Shown in pieces: positions 51,565 to 59,399 of a DNA stretch of 64,000 bases. Under the pieces are notes generated by a model that searched no databases, was not told where the DNA came from, and saw only the letters and a program-made list of their open reading frames with translations. Source of the DNA: CAZTGB01 sp964612965 (GTDB lineage Bacteria > Patescibacteriota > Microgenomatia > UBA8517); assembly GCA_964612965.1 (NCBI GenBank), contig CAZTGB010000001.1:1-64000 (forward strand), given 5' to 3'. Each line of letters starts with the position of its first letter. Positions within the stretch are counted from its first letter, which is position 1. The translations under genes and the position numbers were made by a program.

Positions 51565-52236
51565 TTATTTGGCTGTTACTTCAGGCTCTTTTTTAACTGC
51601 GGGTCGTTCTGGGTTGTAAAATCTATAAAACAAATCAGTAATTTCAGGAGTTCCAAGCTGTCTCAGTTTTATACCAACCCTCCCCGCTTGGCGAATTAAA
51701 TGATCACGTCTGGGGTAAAGTATTATTTTTGCTTTTTTAATAACATAGCTTTTTGCATATGGAAGAGGTCCTCGCCCCTTTGTAAAACTCTGAAGAGATT
51801 TACCCACCCCAAGCTCAAGCGGAGAAAGTGGAATAACCAAAAAAAATCGCTTCCCCAAGATTACCTTCTTTTTAACAGAATCCCTGATAAATCCCTCATA
51901 ACTCTCCATAAGTTTCAGAAGAAGTGGTTTTGTAATCTTAGCCTTCTGTTCAGTCAAAAAATTTAAATAATTTTTAATATCTTTTCGCTGACTTGTAACC
52001 ACAATCTGAATAGAAAAAGAAAGTGAATTAATCATTGCAGCATATGCAGCAATGACAGCTGCCTGCTCCTTTTCGCTTAAAAGTCCAAAGTTAAGGGAAG
52101 TGGACTCAAGAACTAGCGCAGCTCCACCATCCTTATAAATAACAATGTCATTTGTAATATCAGCAATCGGTACATGGCTCTGCGTCGTAGATGTAATTGG
52201 TTTATCAGGAACTGAGAGGAATGGTATTTTATACAT
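51565..52236 (-). CDS. Separate N-terminal TraC/VirB4-like domain protein
   Basis: About 223 aa (MYKIPFLSVPDKPITST) resembling the N-terminal domain of TraC/VirB4 (LESTSLNFGLLSEKEQAAVI; LNSLSFSIQIVVTSQRKDIKNYL-type strand; VSKSYVIKKAKIILYPRRDHL). No ATPase motif. It lies directly before virB4 with only the 24-nt element between, and 4 nt after prgI, consistent with a split VirB4 that assembles as two subunits. Confidence 0.75.
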   Translation of the reverse strand: MYKIPFLSVPDKPITSTTQSHVPIADITNDIVIYKDGGAALVLESTSLNFGLLSEKEQAAVIAAYAAMINSLSFSIQIVVTSQRKDIKNYLNFLTEQKAKITKPLLLKLMESYEGFIRDSVKKKVILGKRFFLVIPLSPLELGVGKSLQSFTKGRGPLPYAKSYVIKKAKIILYPRRDHLIRQAGRVGIKLRQLGTPEITDLFYRFYNPERPAVKKEPEVTAK

Positions 52237-52240
52237 GGTT

Positions 52241-53215
52241 TTAAAGGATTTCTGGATGTAAGTTTTTTCCACTTACAAGAATTGGTGGAATGATGTTTCC
52301 TGTTGCTTCAAAAGAAACAGGTGTAAATTCAAACCCATCCTTTTCAGTCACAATTTCGTACCTTCCGCTTTCAAGTGGTGTAACAATCACGAAATGTCCC
52401 AGTTTGTTACTTCGAAGCGCCCGAACCGGCCGCCCCGCCGTATCTCGTATCTCCATAATAGCCCCCTCAACAATTTTCCTTTCCTGATCAATCACTTGCC
52501 CCACTGCAATATTTGGGATGGATGGTGGATTTGGAGGAGCTGCCATCGGAGAGAAAATTGCTTGATGAGTTGAAACAAATTCATTTCCAGCAATAACCGG
52601 ATTAACTTGAGAAGAAGTAAAACTCTGTGTAAGGGGCGTGTCCATCTTTCTCTCTTCAACTACAAGTTTAGGTTTAACTTCTTGAACAACTTTTACAGGT
52701 GCAACAACTGGAATTTGCACAGGCTGAGGTGGAGTCGGAATCACTGGAGCAATTGCAATCGGAGGCGGTGGGGACGATGTAATGTTTGAAAAAATGCCGC
52801 CTAATGCAGAAAGAAATCCTTTTTCAGTTTGTTCCAGTTTATCAAGTGGGGAAGCAGCCGTTGTCTTTGGTAAATTAACTTCCGTAATAACAGCTTCTAC
52901 TTCATCTTGAAATATCTTTTCAGGTGTAGTTGTTTTTTTCCAGTAATAAAGAGTAGGAGAATAAATTGCACGAAAGAATGCAAATATCCATTTTTCAAGA
53001 GGGCGCTCTTCAAGAGGCAAAAAGGCCAAAGCAACCCCTAAAATTCCAGAAACAATAGCAAATGGCCATTTAATAATAGGAAGAAGTGGAGAAGAGTAAA
53101 ACAAAAGTCCAACCAAAAGTCCTCCGGCAAGTTGAAAAAATTGTTTAAGAGTCATATCTCCAACAAGCCTAAATTGGTATGAGGATATCTGTTGTGGTAT
53201 AGGATGTTGTTCCAT
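52241..53215 (-). CDS. PrgI-family T4SS protein with carboxypeptidase-regulatory-like tail
   Basis: 324 aa. The PrgI domain starts HPIPQQISSYQFRLVGDMTL and has two helices (QLAGGLLVGLLFYSSPLLP); it is the VirB3-like partner that sits next to VirB4 in Gram-positive-type systems. A Pro-rich linker (SPPPPIAIAPVIPTPPQPVQ) leads to a beta-sandwich (VEGAIMEIRDTAGRPVRALR; GRYEIVTEKDGFEFTPVSFE) of the carboxypeptidase-regulatory type. That fusion is unusual and may mediate surface contact. Confidence 0.88.
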   Translation of the reverse strand: MEQHPIPQQISSYQFRLVGDMTLKQFFQLAGGLLVGLLFYSSPLLPIIKWPFAIVSGILGVALAFLPLEERPLEKWIFAFFRAIYSPTLYYWKKTTTPEKIFQDEVEAVITEVNLPKTTAASPLDKLEQTEKGFLSALGGIFSNITSSPPPPIAIAPVIPTPPQPVQIPVVAPVKVVQEVKPKLVVEERKMDTPLTQSFTSSQVNPVIAGNEFVSTHQAIFSPMAAPPNPPSIPNIAVGQVIDQERKIVEGAIMEIRDTAGRPVRALRSNKLGHFVIVTPLESGRYEIVTEKDGFEFTPVSFEATGNIIPPILVSGKNLHPEIL

Positions 53216-53316
53216 TTGGACAGGTTTTATATATTACTTGGCTATTTAAGAATATTCCGTGAAGTGTCTAATTCAAGTAGTTCCCTTTTTCACAAGCACC
53301 TCTTGTTTAAATGGTG

Positions 53317-53322
53317 TACAAT
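53317..53322 (+). promoter_or_regulatory. -10 of hicBA (leaderless)
   Basis: TACAAT, 5 nt before the hicB ATG at 53328. No clear -35. Confidence 0.4.
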
Positions 53323-53327
53323 AAACT

Positions 53328-53576
53328 ATGAAGAAGAATCTAAAAGTATTGGAATATAATGCGGTTTTTACCTCTGAAGAAGATGGGGGTTTTTCAGTAA
53401 GTGTGCCTGGTCTCCCTGGATGTTTTTCAGAAGGAGACACCTTTGAAGAAGCCCAAAAAAAAATAAAGGAAGCAATAGAACTTTATTTGGAACCAAATTC
53501 TAAAGAAGATCCTATTTATGCGATAGACCCAAGAAGTCAGTTTATGGCTCCCGTTAGGATTTCATTAAGTATATAA
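53328..53576 (+). CDS. hicB: HicB-family antitoxin
   Basis: 82 aa; the HicB partial-RNase-H fold is seen in YNAVFTSEEDGGFSVSVPGL and GCFSEGDTFEEAQKKIKEA. It neutralises the HicA toxin. No C-terminal DNA-binding extension is present. The stop and the hicA start are adjacent, so both come from one mRNA. Confidence 0.92.
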   Translation: MKKNLKVLEYNAVFTSEEDGGFSVSVPGLPGCFSEGDTFEEAQKKIKEAIELYLEPNSKEDPIYAIDPRSQFMAPVRISLSI

Positions 53577-53783
53577 ATGCCCAAACTGCCCCAAATCTCT
53601 GGTTGGAAGGTCGTTAAATTACTTCAAAAAGACGGATGGGAACAAATAAGTCAAAGAGGAAGCCACATAAAACTTTCGAAAAATTCTGACTTGGGAAAAG
53701 TTTTAGTCATAGTCCCACAACACAAAGTTTTAAAGAAAGGAACCCTTTCAAATATCCTCAAAATGTCAAATTTGAAAATTTAA
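53577..53783 (+). CDS. hicA: HicA-family mRNA interferase toxin
   Basis: 68 aa; the dsRBD-like fold GWKVVKLLQKDGWEQISQRG followed by the catalytic His in GSHIKLSK is the HicA signature. It cleaves mRNA and is neutralised by HicB. The order hicB-hicA reverses the commoner arrangement. Confidence 0.92.
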   Translation: MPKLPQISGWKVVKLLQKDGWEQISQRGSHIKLSKNSDLGKVLVIVPQHKVLKKGTLSNILKMSNLKI

Positions 53784-53996
53784 CACCTTCACAATTTAAA
53801 GCGGAGCGGGAGAGATTCGGACTCTCATTCTGGGTTTATTAATATAGCTCCACCCCTTACTAGTCCTACAGCATCTATATTAGTCAGTATCTAAAATACG
53901 CCAGGTGTTCCCAAACGTGGCACACTAGACATCTTTCACTATAGCTCCTGTTTAATTGTATCAGGTTTTTGTAACATTTTGTGTTAAAATACGAGC
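53784..53996. other. Noncoding spacer with a T-arm-like hairpin
   Basis: A 213-bp stretch without a gene. On the minus strand GAGAG-TCCGAAT-CTCTC (53826-53810) followed by CCGCTCC and G (53809-53802) resembles the T-arm, 3' acceptor strand and discriminator of a tRNA-Ser. No matching D or anticodon arms are found, and no CCA. GGAGC/GCTCC also pair across 53803-53849. It may be a tRNA remnant or chance structure. Confidence 0.3.
53982..53990 (+). promoter_or_regulatory. Extended -10 of the MNT/HEPN module (leaderless)
   Basis: TGTTAAAAT (TGn plus TAAAAT) ends 6 nt before the ATG at 53997. Confidence 0.55.
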
Positions 53997-54287
53997 ATGT
54001 CAGACTTTAATTTAGACGAATTTAAAAAGACGGTTTTTAAGTATATTGACCCAAAAAGTTCAAAAGTATTTATTTTTGGCTCAAGAGCCACAGGAACAAA
54101 CAGAAAGTTTAGTGATATTGATTTAGGTATAGAGCCGAAATCAGAGCTTCCAATTATGACCAAGATTGACTTGGAAGATGAGTTTGATCAGTCAGACCTT
54201 CCTTACAGGGTAGATATTGTAGATTTTAATAATGTTTCTGAAAACTTTAAGAAAGTTGCAATGAAAAAGGTTTTGTATTTAAATTAA
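53997..54287 (+). CDS. MNT-domain nucleotidyltransferase antitoxin
   Basis: 96 aa; minimal nucleotidyltransferase with FIFGSRATGTNRKFSDIDLG (GS and DxD). It usually AMPylates and blocks a HEPN toxin. Paired with the HEPN gene 26 nt downstream. Leaderless promoter upstream. Confidence 0.9.
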   Translation: MSDFNLDEFKKTVFKYIDPKSSKVFIFGSRATGTNRKFSDIDLGIEPKSELPIMTKIDLEDEFDQSDLPYRVDIVDFNNVSENFKKVAMKKVLYLN

Positions 54288-54289
54288 AA

Positions 54290-54313
54290 ATAAGCAAAGC
54301 TTGTTAGAATATC
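54290..54313 (+). repeat. 24-nt start-codon-proximal repeat, copy 3
   Basis: Reads ATAAGCAAAGCTTG-TTAGAATATC, then the HEPN ATG at 54314. Identical to the copy before virB4 on the opposite strand. Confidence 0.75.
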
Positions 54314-54697
54314 ATGACAAAAGGACAATCTTTAAATGAAGAATTATCAAAAGCTCTTGAAAGGCTTAATGAAGCTTTAAACTTGCCATCCGAAAATGTA
54401 ATTAATCAAGACGCTTCAATTCAAAGGTTTGAATTCACCTTTGAGCTTGCTTGGAAATTAATGCAAGAAGTTTTAATTGAAAATCGGGTTGACACTTCAA
54501 GGGGAGTAAAAACAATAATTAGAGATTCAGCAAATCTAGGATTGATTGATAATCCAGAAGACTGGCTCAAATTTTTAGAAGATAGGAATATTACAGCCCA
54601 TACATGCAAAGAAGAAGACACAAGAAAAATATATGAAGACCTTAAAGACTTCCCCCCTTTAGTTAATAAACTTCTTGATAAAGTTAAAGACTTTTAA
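54314..54697 (+). CDS. HEPN-domain toxin (HI0074-type)
   Basis: 127 aa, all-helical. The RxxxxH motif is in EDRNITAHTCKEED, the HEPN RNase signature. IQRFEFTFELAWKLMQEVL is the family start. With the MNT gene it forms a type VII-like toxin-antitoxin pair. Confidence 0.9.
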   Translation: MTKGQSLNEELSKALERLNEALNLPSENVINQDASIQRFEFTFELAWKLMQEVLIENRVDTSRGVKTIIRDSANLGLIDNPEDWLKFLEDRNITAHTCKEEDTRKIYEDLKDFPPLVNKLLDKVKDF

Positions 54698-54856
54698 TAC
54701 CTAATTCAGATTACAGTGTGAACGATACTTGGCAATATGTGCCCCTTTTCACAAGAGGACTTACCCTATAATATTGATTTTTCTTATGTTTTATAGTAGT
54801 ATTCTGACGCAACTTAACAAATTTGGCAAGCCATGAAAAGAAAGGAGTAAGGCAAT

Positions 54857-55231
54857 ATGGACAGTGATTGGAAAGCGAAAGTGGATAAAAAAATCGAAAA
54901 GGATAGAGAGAAGAAAAAAAAGAAGCAAGATCAAGTTGAAAAAGAGGCAAAAGATAAAGAAAGGAGAGAATACGATACAAATCTTAGAAAGTTGCAACGG
55001 AAATTTTCTTGTCATGTGTGTGGTAAATCCGCGACAAGACCAGGTGAAGCAACTATCGATGTCGGTGACTATAAACCGAGAGAGACTGTTGACGACTGGA
55101 TACTACCTGGAGATTTGAGTAAGTGCACGATCTGTCATAAATGGACATGTAAAGAACATATTCATAAAGACATTTGCCAAAAATGTGGTAACAAACTTGA
55201 TAAACCATGGTGGTTGCGCTGGTTAATTTAA
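54857..55231 (+). CDS. Zinc-ribbon protein, unknown function
   Basis: 124 aa: a highly charged coiled N-terminus (KKIEKDREKKKKKQDQVEKE), then Cys pairs SCHVCGKS, KCTICHKWTC and CQKCGNK, spaced for one or two zinc sites. AAGGAG 5' of ATG 54857 supports the start. No family recognised. Confidence 0.72.
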   Translation: MDSDWKAKVDKKIEKDREKKKKKQDQVEKEAKDKERREYDTNLRKLQRKFSCHVCGKSATRPGEATIDVGDYKPRETVDDWILPGDLSKCTICHKWTCKEHIHKDICQKCGNKLDKPWWLRWLI

Positions 55232-55376
55232 GTTGCTTGGGGGTTATAGACCGCTGATGTTGCAGAAATTTGCAAATAAAGCGGTCTTTATTTTTGTTTG
55301 AATCAAATTAGCTAAACCATTAACTTGAACATGATGTTATTTTAGAAAATGTCATAACGGCGTTGACAATAAAAAA

Positions 55377-55405
55377 TTGCCCGTGTCCTCGAATGCTGAT
55401 ATAAT
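55377..55405 (+). promoter_or_regulatory. Promoter of the 770-aa gene (leaderless)
   Basis: TTGCCC (55377-55382), 17-bp spacer, TATAAT (55400-55405) with TGA before it. The ATG at 55413 is 7 nt downstream. Confidence 0.62.
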
Positions 55406-55412
55406 TTCGGCT

Positions 55413-57725
55413 ATGGCAAACGAACCGGGTGAGTCAGAAAGACCAAAAATTATTATTAATGCTAAAGGAGAAGTGAAAGCCGTGTCGCCTCTTAATGAAG
55501 AACCACCCAAAGAAAGTCAAGCTGGAGCCGAAAAGAAAAAGGATCAAACGCAAAAACCTGTTGATGTAGAGAATCCTTATAAAGAGGGTGCAGAGGCCGC
55601 TGTAGCAGGCATGGTTGGATACGGAATAAACGAACTCATTGATTATATTAGAGAAAGAACGGGCAATAAAGAGACATCTCAAAAAAAGGAAGAATCTGTA
55701 GATAGACTTAATTTTTCAGAGGTAGAAAGTAAGTTAGTCAGTAAAAACACTTCAGACGAAGAAAAAGGTCAACTTTTAAAAAGACGAAGCCATTTAATCG
55801 ATGGGTTTTTAGGTGTTGATAACGGCCTGTTCGTTAGAGAGATGAGAGAGAGAGTGGAAAAAATTGTAGGAGAAAATGATTGGGACACGCTTCACCCAGC
55901 CTTATATAAATATGCTAAAGATATAGAAAATAATCTACAGGGGAGAGGAGACATTCCGAAAGAATTGGACGGCATTGCAATGGCAGCAGTTGAATATGAA
56001 GCCCATAGAGCGCTAATTGCAGGTTTACAACATCAGAGAAGTGGAATGAGTGAAAGAGCATTCAAAGATTGGATTAGAAACAAAAAGAAGAGCCAATATA
56101 CAGTAGAAGAATTAAATAAAATAAAAGAAATTGCCGATAGAGGTTTTGTCAAACTTATACCAAATCCACCAGAGGAATTTGTTGGTAGATCGATTTTAGT
56201 TCAGACAGAAAGTGTTCAACAAATACAAAATGAGATGGAAAGAGAAGTAGCAACACTAAGAGAACAAGTAGCTGCCTTGACAAAGATTCTCGAAGATCCC
56301 AAAAGTGCAAGATCTGGAGAGCCTTCTTTTTCTGGGTCAGGAGGTATTGAGGATTATTTAAAAAGACAAACAGAAATAACCCAAAGGCTCTTGCGAAAAC
56401 TTGAAGGAGCCGATCCAGATGATGAGATGCAAAGATGGGTCGATGTAGAATTTGATCAGGAGTTTTATACTAGATTCACTCCGAACCAGGAACCAAGATT
56501 TTACACACTTTTACGTACTGAAGAGCGACGAGAATGGAATGCTAGGTGGCAATTAGCGCGAGCAGCATTTTTTAAGAAAAACACCGCGTCGTTCCCAGAA
56601 AAAGCTAAGGAAAATTCCGATTTAACAGGTCTAAGCCAAGAAATGCAGGAGACTCTATATAATCATGAAGGCGTTCGACAGATGTTAGAAAGATATGTAG
56701 AAGTACTTACAAATCCAGATCCTTTAATCGGAAATAGATTTTGGGAATGCAAAGATCAAAAAGAGTTTGAGGCTTTCAGAAGCGAATTGAGAGAAGAGAT
56801 CTTTGGTGATTCAGATTCATTAAAAAGTAAAGAAGCAGACGCAATAGGTTGGAATTTAATTTATGTTTACAATCTGGTTGAATCTCTTGATAGCCGCTAT
56901 TCCATATCAGGGTCAAGACATGGAGACCTTCCCTCTCACATGATAGCCGATGAATACAGAACTACACTTCATCCACAAGAAAGAGCGGAAACAAAATGGG
57001 CAGCACATCATTACACATGGGGAGCTTTTGGATCCTGGGGTGTGACACAACTTGCCAATGTTGAAAAACGAAAGAATTATACGGGGAAAGATGGATGGAT
57101 TTTTTCACCCGCCCCAAACCCTTCATTTTATTGGGAAGCGAGATGGACAAATCAAAGAACAGAAAAAGGCGGCAAAAAATTAGAAGTTTTTGTTCCAGAA
57201 TGCTATCCTACTTCCCAAGCCGGCAGTTTTCTTGAAGAAACAACCGTTGTAACACCTTCTTCTTCGGGTGGAAAAAGCCTACTTGATTATTTAATAGACA
57301 AAGAAGAAATACCATGGGAAGAGGTGGCAAATGATGCTTCTGCGATTTATGTTTTTGGTAAATTTAACAAGTCAGTTACTATGCTAGATTATTTCAATCC
57401 AGGATCCCGACCTACATACCCACCACTTGAAGAAAAACCGAGTGCTCCTTGGGCGAGAGAATGGGCAACTCCTGTTAAAGAATTATTCGAAAGACTGAAA
57501 CCAGGTAAAACAATTGACAAACTAAGAAAAAGTAGAAAAACTTATCAAACACTCCATAATTTTAAAATATGGTTAGTATACGCTCAAAAAGGAGGTTTAA
57601 TGGCTGTTAATTCAAGTAAGCCCAGACTTAAAATTCCCTTGACAGATAGGATGGTTTTACGAGGAGCGTTAAGACACGGTCAAGTTAGGTATCTAAATTT
57701 TCTTGAAAGCTTAAGAATTAGATAG
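55413..57725 (+). CDS. Large unknown protein convergent with the T4SS genes
   Basis: About 770 aa. The N-terminus is charged and carries no signal peptide; one mildly hydrophobic segment (AVAGMVGYGINELIDYI) is near residue 60. A coiled coil lies around residue 280 (NEMEREVATLREQVAALTKI). The C-terminal half has WEARWTNQ, DLPSHMIADEYRTTLHP and many aromatics but no recognised motif. Start chosen at 55413 because the promoter -10 lies just upstream. Its stop abuts that of the VirB6-like gene. I do not recognise it. Confidence 0.78.
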   Translation: MANEPGESERPKIIINAKGEVKAVSPLNEEPPKESQAGAEKKKDQTQKPVDVENPYKEGAEAAVAGMVGYGINELIDYIRERTGNKETSQKKEESVDRLNFSEVESKLVSKNTSDEEKGQLLKRRSHLIDGFLGVDNGLFVREMRERVEKIVGENDWDTLHPALYKYAKDIENNLQGRGDIPKELDGIAMAAVEYEAHRALIAGLQHQRSGMSERAFKDWIRNKKKSQYTVEELNKIKEIADRGFVKLIPNPPEEFVGRSILVQTESVQQIQNEMEREVATLREQVAALTKILEDPKSARSGEPSFSGSGGIEDYLKRQTEITQRLLRKLEGADPDDEMQRWVDVEFDQEFYTRFTPNQEPRFYTLLRTEERREWNARWQLARAAFFKKNTASFPEKAKENSDLTGLSQEMQETLYNHEGVRQMLERYVEVLTNPDPLIGNRFWECKDQKEFEAFRSELREEIFGDSDSLKSKEADAIGWNLIYVYNLVESLDSRYSISGSRHGDLPSHMIADEYRTTLHPQERAETKWAAHHYTWGAFGSWGVTQLANVEKRKNYTGKDGWIFSPAPNPSFYWEARWTNQRTEKGGKKLEVFVPECYPTSQAGSFLEETTVVTPSSSGGKSLLDYLIDKEEIPWEEVANDASAIYVFGKFNKSVTMLDYFNPGSRPTYPPLEEKPSAPWAREWATPVKELFERLKPGKTIDKLRKSRKTYQTLHNFKIWLVYAQKGGLMAVNSSKPRLKIPLTDRMVLRGALRHGQVRYLNFLESLRIR

Positions 57726-59351
57726 TTAAGGCTTCAATCCCAAAACACTTCTTGATGCTTGAACCCAACCTGGGGTTATACCAGTGCCCCCAGAAGCAAC
57801 TCTTTGAGCAACATTCAATCCTTCAGCGGCTCCATATAAGCCCACCGTCTTCGCTGGGCCCATAGCCTCTCCAATCGCCGTCCCATATGCAAATGGTTTA
57901 CCTGCAATAGCACTTTGTATAATTTCTGCCGTCTTCGGAATAAGTGTCATAACCACAAGACTTACCCCTATCCAAAGAAGCCCTGCAAATCCGGCCCCAA
58001 CAGTTAGAGGGGGAATCCACGAAGATTGTATTTCAGGTAAAACGTTAATATCTATTCCGAACGGAAAACTCATGAAGGAAAGAAAGCTGGGGGGAATAGC
58101 TGCGGTAAAAGCCTGTGCTAAAAAGAAGTAGGACAAAACATACATAAATCCGACGACTGGAAAAACTGCCAAATTAGCAGCCAAAGATTTTAGCCATCCT
58201 CCCAAACCACCAAAGGGAGTAATCGTTCCCATTAAAATTTGCAGTGGTCCGAGAGCTATCTGAATTATAATATTTGCATAAGTTTTTAAAAGAAGCCACA
58301 TTATTTTAATAATAGCGAAAAATAACACAATCATGGCAATTACTATTAAAATAACACTCAACATAAAAGCAAGAATTCCTCCTGCAACTTGACCAACAAT
58401 ACCAGGAGCCGTACCTATAAAAAAGCTAAATAAACCAAGAGGAAGATAAAACAAATACTTAATCGATAATCCAATAATGCTTCCATTGTTTAATGTATTG
58501 AAAATATCGGGGGCACTTAATGTAGAGATATTTGAGTTTGAAAGGAAAGCAGCAAGGAGGCCCATTACTACATACATCAAATCAATCATAAAGCCAGCTA
58601 TAGCATATGAAAAAGTTACAAATATTAAAGCTCCCACTATTTTTGGAATGGCTGACTGAAGCGAAATCATGACTTGAGGCGAAATTTTAACCCTAAACAT
58701 AATCATAAAGGCCATAATTAACGCCACAATAACTATTAGTCCAAAAGACAAATCTCTAAACGCGGTCCAGAGTTTTTGTACCGGATCTACTGCTTTAAAT
58801 CCAAATCCTTGGGCATTTGCCTCAGGAACTAAGCGGAACTTAGAAATTTTTTGATGTATATATCCTACTCCCGAAATTGGTCTTGTAGAAAAGGCGGAAA
58901 GAAAAGTTCCGTTGAGTGACGATCGAGGTTTAGATTGAGATTGGGATTGCTCATCAAGAGACTCGATTGCAGCTTTTATCTCGTCCGCACAGCTCGAAAC
59001 GTCTGAACCAATGACACATCCCAAGGCTACTTCTCCTTTTTCACCTGAGACACTAAAAATAAGCTTTAAAATACCATAAAAGACCCATTGGACTTGGGCT
59101 GCTGTATACCTTTCACCAAAAATTTCGTTTGGTGGAGAATTTTCTACTTTGTCGTACCATTGACCAAATGATTGGTTATACCAGCTTCCCTCAGCTGGGG
59201 CCTGGACTTGTGCGTCTTGATCACCAGTAGGAAACGCTTCATCGTCTCCAGGTCGCTGCGCTTTAGTAATTAAAAAATTAGGAGCAATAAAGGAAAATAA
59301 AATTAGAAAGGACAAAAACGAAAGAATAAATTTTTTTAAGCAGATTGGCAT
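57726..59351 (-). CDS. VirB6/TrbL-like T4SS membrane protein
   Basis: 541 aa. A signal peptide (KFILSFLSFLILFSFIAPNF) precedes an extracellular segment with Cys residues (VALGCVIGSDVSSCADE) and about eight membrane helices (LIVIVALIMAFMIMF; ALIFVTFSYAIAGFMIDLMY; LSVILIVIAMIVLFFAIIKI). Typical of the polytopic VirB6/TrbL channel component of Gram-positive-type systems. Its neighbours, the pilins and the Cys-rich protein, support this call. Confidence 0.82.
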   Translation of the reverse strand: MPICLKKFILSFLSFLILFSFIAPNFLITKAQRPGDDEAFPTGDQDAQVQAPAEGSWYNQSFGQWYDKVENSPPNEIFGERYTAAQVQWVFYGILKLIFSVSGEKGEVALGCVIGSDVSSCADEIKAAIESLDEQSQSQSKPRSSLNGTFLSAFSTRPISGVGYIHQKISKFRLVPEANAQGFGFKAVDPVQKLWTAFRDLSFGLIVIVALIMAFMIMFRVKISPQVMISLQSAIPKIVGALIFVTFSYAIAGFMIDLMYVVMGLLAAFLSNSNISTLSAPDIFNTLNNGSIIGLSIKYLFYLPLGLFSFFIGTAPGIVGQVAGGILAFMLSVILIVIAMIVLFFAIIKIMWLLLKTYANIIIQIALGPLQILMGTITPFGGLGGWLKSLAANLAVFPVVGFMYVLSYFFLAQAFTAAIPPSFLSFMSFPFGIDINVLPEIQSSWIPPLTVGAGFAGLLWIGVSLVVMTLIPKTAEIIQSAIAGKPFAYGTAIGEAMGPAKTVGLYGAAEGLNVAQRVASGGTGITPGWVQASRSVLGLKP

Positions 59352-59399
59352 TAGCTTTATTCTATAGCCTTAAAGCAAATAATTAAAGACCTGTTTATT

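Noticed and set aside
53801..53900. A complete tRNA gene on the minus strand
   Set aside because: Only the T-arm and one acceptor strand are tRNA-like. D and anticodon arms and a matching 5' acceptor are absent.
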